Shown here piece by piece: positions 7,901 to 16,305 of a stretch of DNA of 64,000 nt. The notes below the pieces were generated by a model. That model was not told the origin of the DNA. It did no database searches and saw only the letters and a list, made by a program, of their open reading frames with translations. The position numbers and the translations under genes are program-made. The DNA is from JAMXLO01 sp037201625 (GTDB taxonomy: Bacteria > Pseudomonadota > Alphaproteobacteria > Acetobacterales > Acetobacteraceae), in NCBI GenBank assembly GCA_037201625.1, contig JBBCGR010000002.1, positions 62,001 through 126,000 on the forward strand, read 5' to 3'. Numbering within the stretch: the first letter of the stretch is position 1; every line of letters starts with the position of its first letter.

Positions 7901-10446
7901 ACAATGAGCCTGAGTACCGGCAGCGCCTGGACGAGACGACGGCTGCCCTCGACCGCCAGACGCGGTCGCTGAACGAACGGAATCTCCAGCCGGCGCTGGA
8001 CCAGCAGCGGCAGTCGATCGCGCTCATCCAGGCGCAGACCGACGCGCTCGGCATGTCCGCCGCCGAGCAGGACAAGTACATCGCCGTCTTCAAGGCGAAG
8101 CAGGAGCTGGAGAGCAGGAACACGGACACCCAGAAGGGCCTGGGTGCCGAATACATCGCCAATGTCGGGCGGCTCTCCGACCTGACCGCGGCCTACAGCC
8201 AACAGAAGCAGGCGCTCGCCGACATCGCATCGGCGTTCACGTCCGCCTTCGACCAGCTCGGGCAGGCCATCACCAACAGCTTCCTGTCCGGCACGGGGGC
8301 TGCAGTGAACTGGAAGAACGTGATGCTGTCGGTGGCGCAGCAGGTGTTGCAGAAGTTCCTGCAACTGGCTGTGCTCAATCCGCTGCTGAACAGCCTGTTC
8401 AACCAGAGCAATTCGACGCTCGGGACGGTGATCGCGGCGCTCGGTTCGGCCGGTGGCTCGGGCAATGCCTCCGGTTCCGGCGGCGCGCTCAACACGCTGG
8501 GCAACCTCGGCACGGTCGGCAGTGCAGCCAACACCCTGTCCGGCGGCTCCATCTACGAGACGCTGGGCATCACCAAGCTTGGTGGCTGGTTGAAGGACAC
8601 GCTCGGCCTTTCCGGGCAGGGCAGCCTTCTGTCGCAGATAGGCAATCTCGGCATCTTCGGCACGTCGACGGCCGAAGCATCGCTGGCCGCCATCAGCCCC
8701 GAGTCGATTGCTGCGGCCCTCGGCTACAATGCGGCGCCGCTTGCCACGCAAGCTGGCGTCGGCGCCACTCAGGCGACCGGCCTATTCGGCGGGGCGTCGC
8801 TCGGCAATTTGGCTGGAGGCGTGGGGCTGGGATTCGGCGCCGGCAGCCTGGCTGGTGGCTTCGTGCAGGGCGCAGTCGGCAAAACAGGCTACGGCCCTCA
8901 GATTGGCGCGGGCACGGGCGCTATCGCTGGGGCCATCATCGGCTCGTATGTGCCTGTCATCGGGACGGTGCTGGGTGGCCTGATCGGCGGCCTCCTCGGT
9001 GGAGGTGGCGGCGGCCTGATCGGGCCGCCCAAGCCCAACCCGTTCACGTTGACGGACATCGGCGTCACGCCGCAGGGCCTGCTGACGCAAGGCGGCACCG
9101 CGTCGCAGCTCGTGGACAGCAACGCCGCCCAGACGGCTGCGGAGATCGCGCAGTTCAACGCGGCGCTACAGAGCCTGGGCGTGACCATCGCCAGCCTGAC
9201 CACGCGGTTCGGCACGGCTACCCCCGGCACCGGCGGCGGCGGCACCGTCGGCGCGGAGCCCAACAATCCGGACCACGAGAACACCAACTGGATCGGCTCC
9301 GACGTCGCCTCGCTGTTCTCGGCCTTCCGCTTCACCGCCTCCGACCCCACGCTGGCGGACTTCCTGAGCGGCAAGCCGTTTGCTGACGCTGGCGCACTCG
9401 CCGCGGCCGTGCAGCAGTTCCAGGCGGCGCAGGCGGCGATCACGACGTTCCTCGACAGCACGGCGCCGCAGCTCACCGCGAGCGCCACGGCGACCGGCTC
9501 GCTCGACCAGGCGATCGCCCAGCTCAACCAGCAGTTCGCCGCGGCGATCGCGACGGCGCAGCAATACACCGCCTCGGGCGCCGCCTCGGCCGACCAGCTC
9601 GCCCGCCTGGCGCAGGCCGAGACCGACCTCGCCACGGCCCGTGACGCGGCCATACAGAAGGCGCAGCAGCAGGCCGCGCAGCAGACGCAGGATCTCGCCG
9701 CCGGCCTCTACAGCCGCTTCCTGGCGGCCTCCGCGCAGGCCTCCGGCGTGCCGGCCGACCAGCTCACCGCCGCGCTCTACGCCTTCGACGTCCAGGCCGA
9801 CCAGCAGCGCCGCCAGTTCGATGCCCAGATGGTGGCGCTCTACGGCGACGCGGTCCGCGGCACCGCGACCTACGTCAACAACGCCACCCTGCTGGAGGCG
9901 ACGCTCGGCCAGGAGCGCCTGGCGATCCAGAAGGCGGCCAACGACAACCTGGTGCAGTCCGCCCAGCAGGCGCAGCAGCAGGCGACACAGGCGCAGCAGC
10001 AGGCCGCGCAGAACGTCGCCGGCACGATCGCCTCGATCACCGACTACGTCCGCACCCTGCAGTTCGGCAGCAACTCGGCCCTGTCCCCGACCTCGCAATA
10101 CGAGCTGGCCAGCCGCCAGTTCAACGCGGTCTCCGGCGCGGCCCTGAAGGGCGACTACGGCTCGATCCAGGCGATCACCGGCTACGCCGACCAGCTGCTC
10201 ACCGCCTCGCGCACCGTGAACGGCTCCGGCGCCGCCTTCGCCGCCGACTTCCAGCGGGTGATCGACGCCCTCGGCAGGATCGGCGAGATGCCGGCCGACA
10301 CGCTCACCGCATCGGCCTACGCCGCCGAGATGCGCACCCAGACGCAGGTGCTCTCCACCGACCTGCGCGTGCTGCAGGACCTCATGCGCAGCCTGATCGC
10401 CGAGTTCAAGCACAGCGGCTGGCGTCCCGCGCGCCTGGTGGCCTGA
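4933..10446 (+). CDS. Tail tape measure protein with lytic transglycosylase domain
   Basis: A 1837-residue tape measure protein, starting at TTG 4933. The N-terminal third is helical and Ala/Gln-rich. A conserved tape-measure segment (residues about 320-400) contains VVQGVLSGQSAFQLLVQQGG followed by a hydrophobic stretch. An SLT-type lytic transglycosylase domain follows at about 668-760, with the catalytic Glu680 in MAIESSGG, then GAMQLMPGTA and AMAYNWGP. A Gly-rich hydrophobic segment sits at about 1290-1366 and may act in membrane passage. The C-terminal part is Ala/Gln coiled coil. The length predicts a tail well above 200 nm by the usual residue-to-length rule. The domain probably cuts peptidoglycan during DNA entry. 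Confidence 0.9.
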   Translation: MSEQIITELIVDARGAEPGTAQFVAMMGVAQRAVDKHIQSQEKLAEQATAAGNAAAGAGQQIETGARSVSAAERAYAAYVARMDPAFAAQQKLTAETNRVNAAIDGLINKINRTPVDTEAYTKLAAQMSALTGRSAELRGTLDRLASGSMSVEQALGSLATESERAAAAARDAATSQAQMVARAQQIRDALDPLGVVQREYSAALADATRLQIAGLITDREYIETTNRSLAALDRKTAELDGSAQAARDAAAAEMQMTAQARQWIATADPAAASQARLNEARITGEKLIAAGLITQPQLTAGLKKLSDQHEQLYGTTTRSTGALRALSVQMPDVVQGVLSGQSAFQLLVQQGGQVISVLQLQGGVLSGLKAAFSALVSPIGLAVAAGVALVSGIVAVGAASEASARRMVDLQNALRATRTDYVNLAQEVNAAAKAVAATSQIGSGDARAAGLAIAGSVGFQGNQSELERLIKLSGDLAAAWGTTLPEAGRKLAAGLTDPAKAAHELADKTFPGVTQQLARTIDLMQKGGDVAGAQRLLIDAYSRAVAGAGEPHTRLQRAVSGLSEAFTSAGQSGRSLADVIGTTFTDIASFAVEQITRLVTAISWAKDKIAALLPGQLGGGTPAPGSFTGGLQPAIPTNNTIRPDLAQLLYRIAEQRNFGGAPDVSATQADLATQIMAIESSGGRNIRVSSAGAIGAMQLMPGTAAAMGVSPYDMAGNIEGGLRFIAQLWQQFGGDPVLVAMAYNWGPANVEAFLRGVKAIPVDVQKYAQTVTGISGDQLLQRYSGSFAAASRAGIGTNVVGRSDADLLQARINAADKQAQGLIPGQQEDIRAQIRNFDDLRAKVGENSAQGQAYSAVIKDLQGKLAELLTPMQQLDKSLRDQAALSGVAEGAAREYAQALQQATDVAVKQGDGTLQTADRLRVLQSVHDRLTGQYQQSIVEIDRQTAANNQFNAALANTIATYGSYTAAAQHLANVEKAREELRKTTTDNEPEYRQRLDETTAALDRQTRSLNERNLQPALDQQRQSIALIQAQTDALGMSAAEQDKYIAVFKAKQELESRNTDTQKGLGAEYIANVGRLSDLTAAYSQQKQALADIASAFTSAFDQLGQAITNSFLSGTGAAVNWKNVMLSVAQQVLQKFLQLAVLNPLLNSLFNQSNSTLGTVIAALGSAGGSGNASGSGGALNTLGNLGTVGSAANTLSGGSIYETLGITKLGGWLKDTLGLSGQGSLLSQIGNLGIFGTSTAEASLAAISPESIAAALGYNAAPLATQAGVGATQATGLFGGASLGNLAGGVGLGFGAGSLAGGFVQGAVGKTGYGPQIGAGTGAIAGAIIGSYVPVIGTVLGGLIGGLLGGGGGGLIGPPKPNPFTLTDIGVTPQGLLTQGGTASQLVDSNAAQTAAEIAQFNAALQSLGVTIASLTTRFGTATPGTGGGGTVGAEPNNPDHENTNWIGSDVASLFSAFRFTASDPTLADFLSGKPFADAGALAAAVQQFQAAQAAITTFLDSTAPQLTASATATGSLDQAIAQLNQQFAAAIATAQQYTASGAASADQLARLAQAETDLATARDAAIQKAQQQAAQQTQDLAAGLYSRFLAASAQASGVPADQLTAALYAFDVQADQQRRQFDAQMVALYGDAVRGTATYVNNATLLEATLGQERLAIQKAANDNLVQSAQQAQQQATQAQQQAAQNVAGTIASITDYVRTLQFGSNSALSPTSQYELASRQFNAVSGAALKGDYGSIQAITGYADQLLTASRTVNGSGAAFAADFQRVIDALGRIGEMPADTLTASAYAAEMRTQTQVLSTDLRVLQDLMRSLIAEFKHSGWRPARLVA

Positions 10447-10447
10447 G

Positions 10448-12202
10448 ATGGGCCGCGTCCTCCGCACACCGGACCGCCAGCCGCTGATCACCGGCATGGT
10501 GGGGCCGACGCCGATCGCCCTGCTGGCGACCCCCGGCCCGGCCGCCGCCGCGGCCGGCATGCCGTTCTTCACCGTGGCGATCGAGGCCTACCAGCCGCCC
10601 GGCACGGCGCTCACGCCGGTGCTGGGCTGGAACCTGGTGCCGTGGAACCTGCTCTCGCTGCGGCCGATCGGCGCCGGCTCGACCACGAAGATCACCGCCT
10701 CCGACATGGGCTACCGCACCCGCGCCGGCGACGCCGGCGGCGTGGTGCCATACCCGGCGCTGATCGCCGATTCGATCCAGCTCGACCGCGAGATCCCGCT
10801 CGATCCCGCCACCACGGCCGCCGCGGCCGGCGGCGCAACGGTCGTGCTGATCAACGACGACGGCCACCTCGACGGCATCGCCAGCTCGATGAACGCCGAC
10901 GGCCGCCGCGCCGAGATCCGCCGCGGCACCAAGGTCTGGGATGCCGGCCGCGGCCTCTTCGTCGACCCCAGCCTGGCAGACCTCGACATGGTCTTCGCCG
11001 GCGTGGCGACGCCCTGGTTCCTCGACGTCACCACCCTGCGCGTGCTGCTGCGCGATGCCAGCTACTGGCTCGAGCGGCCCTACCAGGCAAACCTCTACAC
11101 CGGCGCCGGCGGCATCAACGGCAGCACCGCTCTCACCGGGATCCGCATCCCGCGCACCCGCGGCGGCACCGCAGGGCATCCGGTGAAGAACATCACCCCG
11201 GTGCTGATCGATCCGGTCAAGCTGATCTACCAGTACAACGACGGCCCGGGCGCGATCGTGACGCTCTGGGAAGGCGCCAAGGCCACCATCGCGTTCAGCG
11301 GCGACGACACCACGGACCTTTTCTCAGGAACGACGCCGCCCGGCACATACCGCACCGACGATACCCATGGCCTGTTCCAGCTCGGCTCGCCGCCGGCCTA
11401 CGCGATCACCGCCGACGTCACCGGTGAGTTCCCCGTCGCCGGCGCGGTCACGACCGCGGCGGCGATCGCGCTGGCCATGCTCACCGAGGACCTGGGGCTG
11501 GCGGCGGAGTTCGTGGACGCGGACAGCTTCGCGGCCGCCGACAGTGCCTACCCCTACATCGCCGGCATCTACTTCCACCCGGACGATGCGGCGGACGGCG
11601 CCGCTGCGGTGTCGCGCGTGCTGTCCGGGATGCACGCCAAGCTGATCCACGCGCGCGCCGGCGAGCTGCGCTGCTGCGTGCTGCGCGCCCTGTCCGGCAC
11701 GGAGACCCCGGTGCTGACGATCGGCCCGCACAACAGCGGCGAGATCGTGCCGGTTCCCTTGCCCGCCACGCTCGACCCGCCGGCGGTGCGCGTACGCGTC
11801 GCCTGGCAGCACAACCACACCGTCCAGGCCTCCGGCCTCAACCCGGAGGCCCCTGCCGCGCAGGTGCAGTTCGCCGCGGCCTCGGACAGCTACGCGTTCT
11901 TCGGCAGCCCCGCCGTCGCAGCCCAGTTCGCCCGCCCCAACGACCTCGCCCCGTTCGGCGGCTCGCTGCTGGTGAGGGACGACGTGGACGCAGTGGCCGC
12001 GGACGTGGGCGCGCTGTGGTGCGCCAGACGGCGGCTCTTCGATGTTCCGCTGCCGCTCGAGCTCGGCGTCGGGCTCGACCTGGGCGACGTGCTCCGCCTG
12101 CGCGACCTGACCGGCGAACTGCGCAGCGGCAGGCTCGGGCAGATCGTCGGCACGTCGCTGCGCAGCAACGAGGACATGATGACGGTGAGGGTGCTGGTCT
12201 GA
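10448..12202 (+). CDS. Phage tail / baseplate structural protein
   Basis: A 584-residue protein beginning one base after the tape measure stop. It is rich in beta segments with several aromatic short motifs (GWNLVPWNLLSLRP, TRVLLRDASYWLERPYQ-like) and a C-terminal region DVLRLRDLTGELRSGRLGQI. The place directly after the tape measure is where distal tail and baseplate hub proteins lie. I do not recognise the exact family. It overlaps the next gene by TGATG at 12200-12204. Confidence 0.55.
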   Translation: MGRVLRTPDRQPLITGMVGPTPIALLATPGPAAAAAGMPFFTVAIEAYQPPGTALTPVLGWNLVPWNLLSLRPIGAGSTTKITASDMGYRTRAGDAGGVVPYPALIADSIQLDREIPLDPATTAAAAGGATVVLINDDGHLDGIASSMNADGRRAEIRRGTKVWDAGRGLFVDPSLADLDMVFAGVATPWFLDVTTLRVLLRDASYWLERPYQANLYTGAGGINGSTALTGIRIPRTRGGTAGHPVKNITPVLIDPVKLIYQYNDGPGAIVTLWEGAKATIAFSGDDTTDLFSGTTPPGTYRTDDTHGLFQLGSPPAYAITADVTGEFPVAGAVTTAAAIALAMLTEDLGLAAEFVDADSFAAADSAYPYIAGIYFHPDDAADGAAAVSRVLSGMHAKLIHARAGELRCCVLRALSGTETPVLTIGPHNSGEIVPVPLPATLDPPAVRVRVAWQHNHTVQASGLNPEAPAAQVQFAAASDSYAFFGSPAVAAQFARPNDLAPFGGSLLVRDDVDAVAADVGALWCARRRLFDVPLPLELGVGLDLGDVLRLRDLTGELRSGRLGQIVGTSLRSNEDMMTVRVLV

Positions 12203-13002
12203 TGGGCAATGTCGCGATCGGCTGTCGCAACCACTTCAAGTCGGGCGTCATCACCGCCAACAGCGCCGAGACCGGCCTCGGCCCGACCAACCTGGCCTCC
12301 GACCAGTGCGCCGCCGCCTCGGGCTGGCAGACGCCCAACGGCAAAGTCCAGTACTCGAGCGACGGCCAGGCGCTGCTCAAATGCACCTTCGCCCGGCCAC
12401 GGCTGCTGCTGCGCGCCGTCGCCCTGGTCAACACCAACCTGACGCCGGCCGCGCGGATCACCGTCCAGGCGTGGCGCGACCTGGCGCTGGTCTGGCAGGC
12501 GGTCGTCGCCGGTCCGCAGCCCGGCTACCGCCAGATCATCGTCATCCTGGACGAGGACGTGACCTGCGATCTCGTGCAGATCCTGTTCGACGATCCCGCC
12601 AACCCGGACAGCCATATCAACATCGGCGGCGCCTTCGCCGGCCCGCTGTGGTTCCCGCGGAACGGCATCGCCTGGCAGACCGCGCACGGCCAGCGGCCCT
12701 CGCGGCGCGACACCAGGGTCTCCGGTGGGCCGCGCTACATCAGCCTCAAATACGTCGAGCGGTTCTGGAGCGTCGTGTTCGACGCCGTGCCGGATGACGA
12801 GGCCTGGGACGAGCTCGAGGAGATGAAGCGCATCGCCGCGCTGGGCAGCAACGTGCTGTTCGTGCCGGACGTGGCCTCGATCGACCTCTACCGCGAGGCG
12901 GTGTTCGGCGTGGCCGACGGCATCGACACCCCGGTCGGCTTCGTGCCCGGCGCCGTCCCGCTGCTGCGCCGCTGGACCGGCGAGATCGTGGAGCGCCTGT
13001 AG
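12202..13002 (+). CDS. Phage tail/baseplate protein, unknown family
   Basis: A 266-residue protein starting at the ATG that overlaps the previous stop. The N-terminal half looks like a discoidin or carbohydrate-binding beta-sandwich: LASDQCAAASGWQTPNGK, then FARPRLLLRAVALVNTNL and DEDVTCDLVQILFDD. The second half (RRDTRVSGGPRYISLKYVER, DEAWDELEEMKRIAALGSN) resembles tail proteins that link hub to fibre. Membership in the receptor-binding apparatus is inferred from position. Confidence 0.5.
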   Translation: MGNVAIGCRNHFKSGVITANSAETGLGPTNLASDQCAAASGWQTPNGKVQYSSDGQALLKCTFARPRLLLRAVALVNTNLTPAARITVQAWRDLALVWQAVVAGPQPGYRQIIVILDEDVTCDLVQILFDDPANPDSHINIGGAFAGPLWFPRNGIAWQTAHGQRPSRRDTRVSGGPRYISLKYVERFWSVVFDAVPDDEAWDELEEMKRIAALGSNVLFVPDVASIDLYREAVFGVADGIDTPVGFVPGAVPLLRRWTGEIVERL

Positions 13003-13950
13003 ATGCCAGGATGGTGGGCAAGCTTCGTCTCGGAGACGGCGACCAATCCCGGCACGGGCGCGGTGACGCTGCTCGGGCGCAACCTGGACATCCCGTGCTG
13101 CGACTTCGCCACGGCCGGCTACGGCACCGGCGACCCGGTCTACTACACGATCAGCGATGGCGCGCCCGACGGGCAGAGCGAGGACGTCAGAGGCACCTAC
13201 AACGCCACCACCAACACCCTCTCGCGCGACGAGACGCTGGCCAACACCGCCGGCACCACCTCGCCGCTGAGCTTCACCGGCGACGTCTTCATCTACAGCG
13301 TATTGCCTGCCAGCAAGGGCCTCGCGCTCGATGCCGGCAACGACCTGACACTGCCGCGTGACCTGTCGGTCACCCGCAACGCGGCGATCGGCGGCACGCT
13401 CGCCATCCAGCCGGCATCGGCCGCCGCGCATGCGCTGCGCGCCGACCAGGCCTGGCAGACCATCGCCAGCTATCCGCCCTCGATCATCGGCCTGATCGAC
13501 TTCCCGCTGTCGACCGGCTACCGGCGGTTCCGGCTCTGGGTCTCGGGGCTGACCGTCACCTTTGGCGACGCGACGATCGGGCTGCAGTTCTCCGGCGACA
13601 ACGGCAGCACGTTCGCGACCAGCCTCTACAACTGGGCGGCGCACTCGGTGCTCGATGCGGGATCGCTGGGCGGGGCGGGCAACGCGAGCGACGTCAGCAT
13701 CACTGTCGCGCCCGGCATCGCGGCATCCGCAGGATCCAACGCGTTCGAGGGGATGATCGACATCTTCCCGGGCTCGGTGTCCTTCGCGCCGCGCTGCGTG
13801 ACGACGATGTACGGGGTCACCTCGGCTGGCTACATGCTGTGGCAGGGCGGCGGCGGCTGGAACGGCTCGCCCGGGCGGATGAACTACGGCCGGCTGCTGC
13901 CCTCGGCCGGCACGATCTCCGCGGCGCTGATCCTCGAGGGCCTGCGGTGA
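13003..13950 (+). CDS. Phage tail fibre protein with collar-type N-terminal domain
   Basis: A 315-residue protein starting directly after TAG 13000-13002. The N-terminus (WASFVSETATNPGTGAVTLLG, then GDPVYYTISDG and NTLSRDETL) is the short beta domain that attaches many tail fibres to the baseplate. The C-terminal part has a jelly-roll look (YRRFRLWVSGLTVTFGDATI), suggesting a receptor-binding tip. Its end overlaps the next gene by GTGA (13947-13950). Confidence 0.6.
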   Translation: MPGWWASFVSETATNPGTGAVTLLGRNLDIPCCDFATAGYGTGDPVYYTISDGAPDGQSEDVRGTYNATTNTLSRDETLANTAGTTSPLSFTGDVFIYSVLPASKGLALDAGNDLTLPRDLSVTRNAAIGGTLAIQPASAAAHALRADQAWQTIASYPPSIIGLIDFPLSTGYRRFRLWVSGLTVTFGDATIGLQFSGDNGSTFATSLYNWAAHSVLDAGSLGGAGNASDVSITVAPGIAASAGSNAFEGMIDIFPGSVSFAPRCVTTMYGVTSAGYMLWQGGGGWNGSPGRMNYGRLLPSAGTISAALILEGLR

Positions 13951-14906
13951 GCTGGCCGAACGTCCCCTTCGCCGGCTCGGTCGACGGCGCGGACTGGGTG
14001 CCGGTCGCGCAGGCCGACGGCGAGGTCCGCCAGGCGACGATCGACCAGATCACGGACGCCCTCCTGCCCGACCTGCCGGCGATGTCCTTCATCGGCAACC
14101 TGGGCACCGCCGAGGCGGCCGGCGTACCATGCGCGTTCGGCGACGACTTCATCAACGGCGGCAGCTTCCTGGCGCTCGCCGGCACACTGGCCGGCGATCG
14201 GCGGTTCACCGGCGCCGTCGTCGTCGACGGGCCGCTCGTCAACAACAGCGTCGCCCTCGGGCTGGCGATCCAGAACGCGGCCAGCAACTACGTCAACGGC
14301 GCGGTGCAGATCGGCGGCGCCGGCGCGGCGCTCGACGTCGGCAGCAGCTTCGCCACCGACGGCACGCAAACCGTCGCCAACTCCGATGACATCACGCTCA
14401 ACGGCAGCGAGGGCGTGTTCCTCAACGGTCCCGCCAACGAGGTGCATCTCGGACCGTCCGGCGGGCAGCTCACCGGCGACTGGGAGGCAACCGGGTCGTT
14501 CAACGCCGTCACCCTGCTCGCGGGCGGGCTGCCGGTGCTGACCACGGCCGGCTCGGGCGTCGCGGTCAGCGGCGGCACCGTGTCGATCGACAACCAGGCG
14601 ACGGTCGCGGCCACCGGCACCACGACCGTGACGCCGGCGGCCGGCACCACGTCGGTGCTGGTCAACATGGGCAGCGTCGATGCGCTGGTGAACATCGGGT
14701 CGGGCTATCCGGGACAGCACCTGCGGCTCGAGATCAAGCAGGGCGGCACGCCGCACGCGGTCACGCTCGGCACGGCCGTGGTCTACGGGTCCATCCCCTC
14801 CTTCACCGCGAGCGGCGTGGCCAGCGCGCGCGACCTGCTGCAGCTCATCTGTCTCGACGGCACGCGCTGGGCGCTCGCCGCCGTCAACCAGGGATTCACC
14901 ATATGA
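13947..14906 (+). CDS. Phage tail fibre / needle-like protein
   Basis: A 319-residue protein starting with GTG in the GTGA overlap. It opens with SWPNVPFAGSVDGADWVPV, then GEVRQATIDQITDALL, a motif pair seen in fibre proteins that carry an N-terminal anchor. The middle is Gly/Asn/Thr/Val-rich with repeated short strands, like a trimeric beta-helix shaft. The C-terminus (QHLRLEIKQGGTPHAVTLG) resembles fibre knob domains. It ends in an ATGA overlap with the following fibre gene. Confidence 0.55.
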   Translation: MSWPNVPFAGSVDGADWVPVAQADGEVRQATIDQITDALLPDLPAMSFIGNLGTAEAAGVPCAFGDDFINGGSFLALAGTLAGDRRFTGAVVVDGPLVNNSVALGLAIQNAASNYVNGAVQIGGAGAALDVGSSFATDGTQTVANSDDITLNGSEGVFLNGPANEVHLGPSGGQLTGDWEATGSFNAVTLLAGGLPVLTTAGSGVAVSGGTVSIDNQATVAATGTTTVTPAAGTTSVLVNMGSVDALVNIGSGYPGQHLRLEIKQGGTPHAVTLGTAVVYGSIPSFTASGVASARDLLQLICLDGTRWALAAVNQGFTI

Positions 14907-15949
14907 CCATCCACTGGCGCGGCGGCGAGGACGAGGCATTCGCGCTCGTCGGCGCCTGCTCCGTCATCACGACGGCGGGGCATTTCAACGCGACACGGGC
15001 GAGGTGCGCGCTGCGTGTTCCGGGGCAGAACAACACAACGCTGCAGGCGAGCTATCTGCGCGTGCTCAACAAGTTCTCGCTGTCAACCATCGGGCTGACG
15101 GCGATGTGCTTCAATATGCAGGGCATCAATCCCACAGGAACAATCGGCGTCAACAGCAACACCTTCCTGATCCGGTTTACCGATGCCGCGGGCGTCGTAC
15201 GCTTGCGTCTCATCTCCTCCCCCAACAATGCTTCCTCGTCCGCCAGTCAGTTCATCCTGCAGAAGGTCAACGCCGCAGGGACTGCCACCACGCTCGCGAC
15301 CTCGTTCACTGGATTCACCAAGAACTATCTGGCCAAGCTGTCATTCATGATCGATTACCAGGTGTCCGGCTCGTTCGTGTGGTACATCGATGGTGTGCCG
15401 GTGCTGTCCTGCACAGGAGATCTGACAACGGACAGCGTCACGGCACTGGCCGGATTCGACCTGGGTCAGCCCTGCTGCAATCAGAACACTGAAATCGTCG
15501 GTGGCCATGGCGACTGGTCGGAGGCGATCGTCGCTGATACCGATCCGCGATCCCTCGCCCTCTACACAGTCCCGCCGAGCGGTGCCGGCGCCACATCCGA
15601 CTGGGACGGCGCGTCCGACGGGTCGACGGTGAACGAGATCACCATGAACCAGTCATCGGGCATCAGCACGGCAGTCGCGGACGAGGTCGCGCTGTTCAGC
15701 CAGGCGGGCACCTTGGTGTCGCCGTTCATCGTCGACGTCGCAGTGAGCGCGTCCGCCATGACGTCGCCCGGCAACCCGCAGAACCTCGCCATGGCGCTCC
15801 GCCGAAGCGGCACGACGTATTTCGGAGGCGACCAGCCGGTCGATACCGCCTTCGGCAACATCCAGACCGGATGGGCGATCGATCCCAGCACAGCAGCCCC
15901 ATGGACGAGCCTCTCGGGCCTGCAGATCGGCGTCAAGTCGAGGCCCTGA
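14903..15949 (+). CDS. Phage tail fibre with lectin-like (LamG/ConA) fold
   Basis: A 348-residue protein whose first half has the pattern of concanavalin-like sandwiches: HFNATRARCALRVPG, FLIRFTDAAGVVRLRLIS, then SFMIDYQVSGSFVWYIDG and a Cys pair at QPCCNQN. Such domains bind glycans and are common in receptor-binding proteins. The GC content is slightly lower and codon use looser than in the tail genes upstream, as often seen in swapped fibre genes. Role in host recognition is inferred. Confidence 0.55.
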   Translation: MTIHWRGGEDEAFALVGACSVITTAGHFNATRARCALRVPGQNNTTLQASYLRVLNKFSLSTIGLTAMCFNMQGINPTGTIGVNSNTFLIRFTDAAGVVRLRLISSPNNASSSASQFILQKVNAAGTATTLATSFTGFTKNYLAKLSFMIDYQVSGSFVWYIDGVPVLSCTGDLTTDSVTALAGFDLGQPCCNQNTEIVGGHGDWSEAIVADTDPRSLALYTVPPSGAGATSDWDGASDGSTVNEITMNQSSGISTAVADEVALFSQAGTLVSPFIVDVAVSASAMTSPGNPQNLAMALRRSGTTYFGGDQPVDTAFGNIQTGWAIDPSTAAPWTSLSGLQIGVKSRP

Positions 15950-15950
15950 C

Positions 15951-16136
15951 ATGGCACTCTCCGATGAAGCCGTCGCCAAGCTCCACGGCTACGTGGTGTC
16001 CGCGGCAACCGAGCTCGCCGCGGCAAAGCTCAACGAGTACGTGGTCGCGGCGCCGATCGAGACAGCCGCCGCCAAGTGCGTGATGTACGTCGTCGTGCGC
16101 AATGCCGATCAGGGCGGCATGTTCTTCGCCACGTAG
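15951..16136 (+). CDS. Small phage protein made of three short repeats
   Basis: A 61-residue protein that starts one base after the fibre stop. It consists of three imperfect units of about 16 residues: AVAKLHGYVVSAATEL, AAAKLNEYVVAAPIET and AAAKCVMYVVVRNAD. Each has a Lys followed three residues later by Tyr-Val-Val. It could be a small fibre-associated protein. No family is recognised. Confidence 0.5.
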   Translation: MALSDEAVAKLHGYVVSAATELAAAKLNEYVVAAPIETAAAKCVMYVVVRNADQGGMFFAT

Positions 16137-16222
16137 CCGAGCGCCACCTCGGCGATCATCCGCGCCGTGTCGAGCGGCATGCCGCTCTCGCTGACGATCA
16201 GATCCGCCAGCAGCGCGGCCAT
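16109..16222 (-). CDS. Possible 37-residue antisense-strand phage protein
   Basis: A short frame on the minus strand beginning MAALLADLIVSESGM and ending VAKNMPP. It has protein-like composition (amphipathic helices) and GAGG about 9-13 bases upstream of the ATG. It overlaps the 3' end of the plus-strand repeat protein by 28 bases. It could be an orphan from another phage module. Support is compositional only. Confidence 0.35.
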   Translation of the reverse strand: MAALLADLIVSESGMPLDTARMIAEVALGYVAKNMPP

Positions 16223-16305
16223 TGGGGCCCGCCTCGACTCTCTCGCAGAACGTATTATCGTTCTGTCCATGCCAAGCTATATTTGGTCACTCAGGTTCGT
16301 GCGCA

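Noticed and set aside
9166..10572. 468-codon minus-strand frame over the tape measure end
   Set aside because: Leu/Arg/Gly-rich antisense of the coiled-coil region; no ribosome site or family.
11890..13644. 584-codon minus-strand frame across tail genes
   Set aside because: No recognisable domain; the plus strand here has tightly overlapping tail genes with proper starts.
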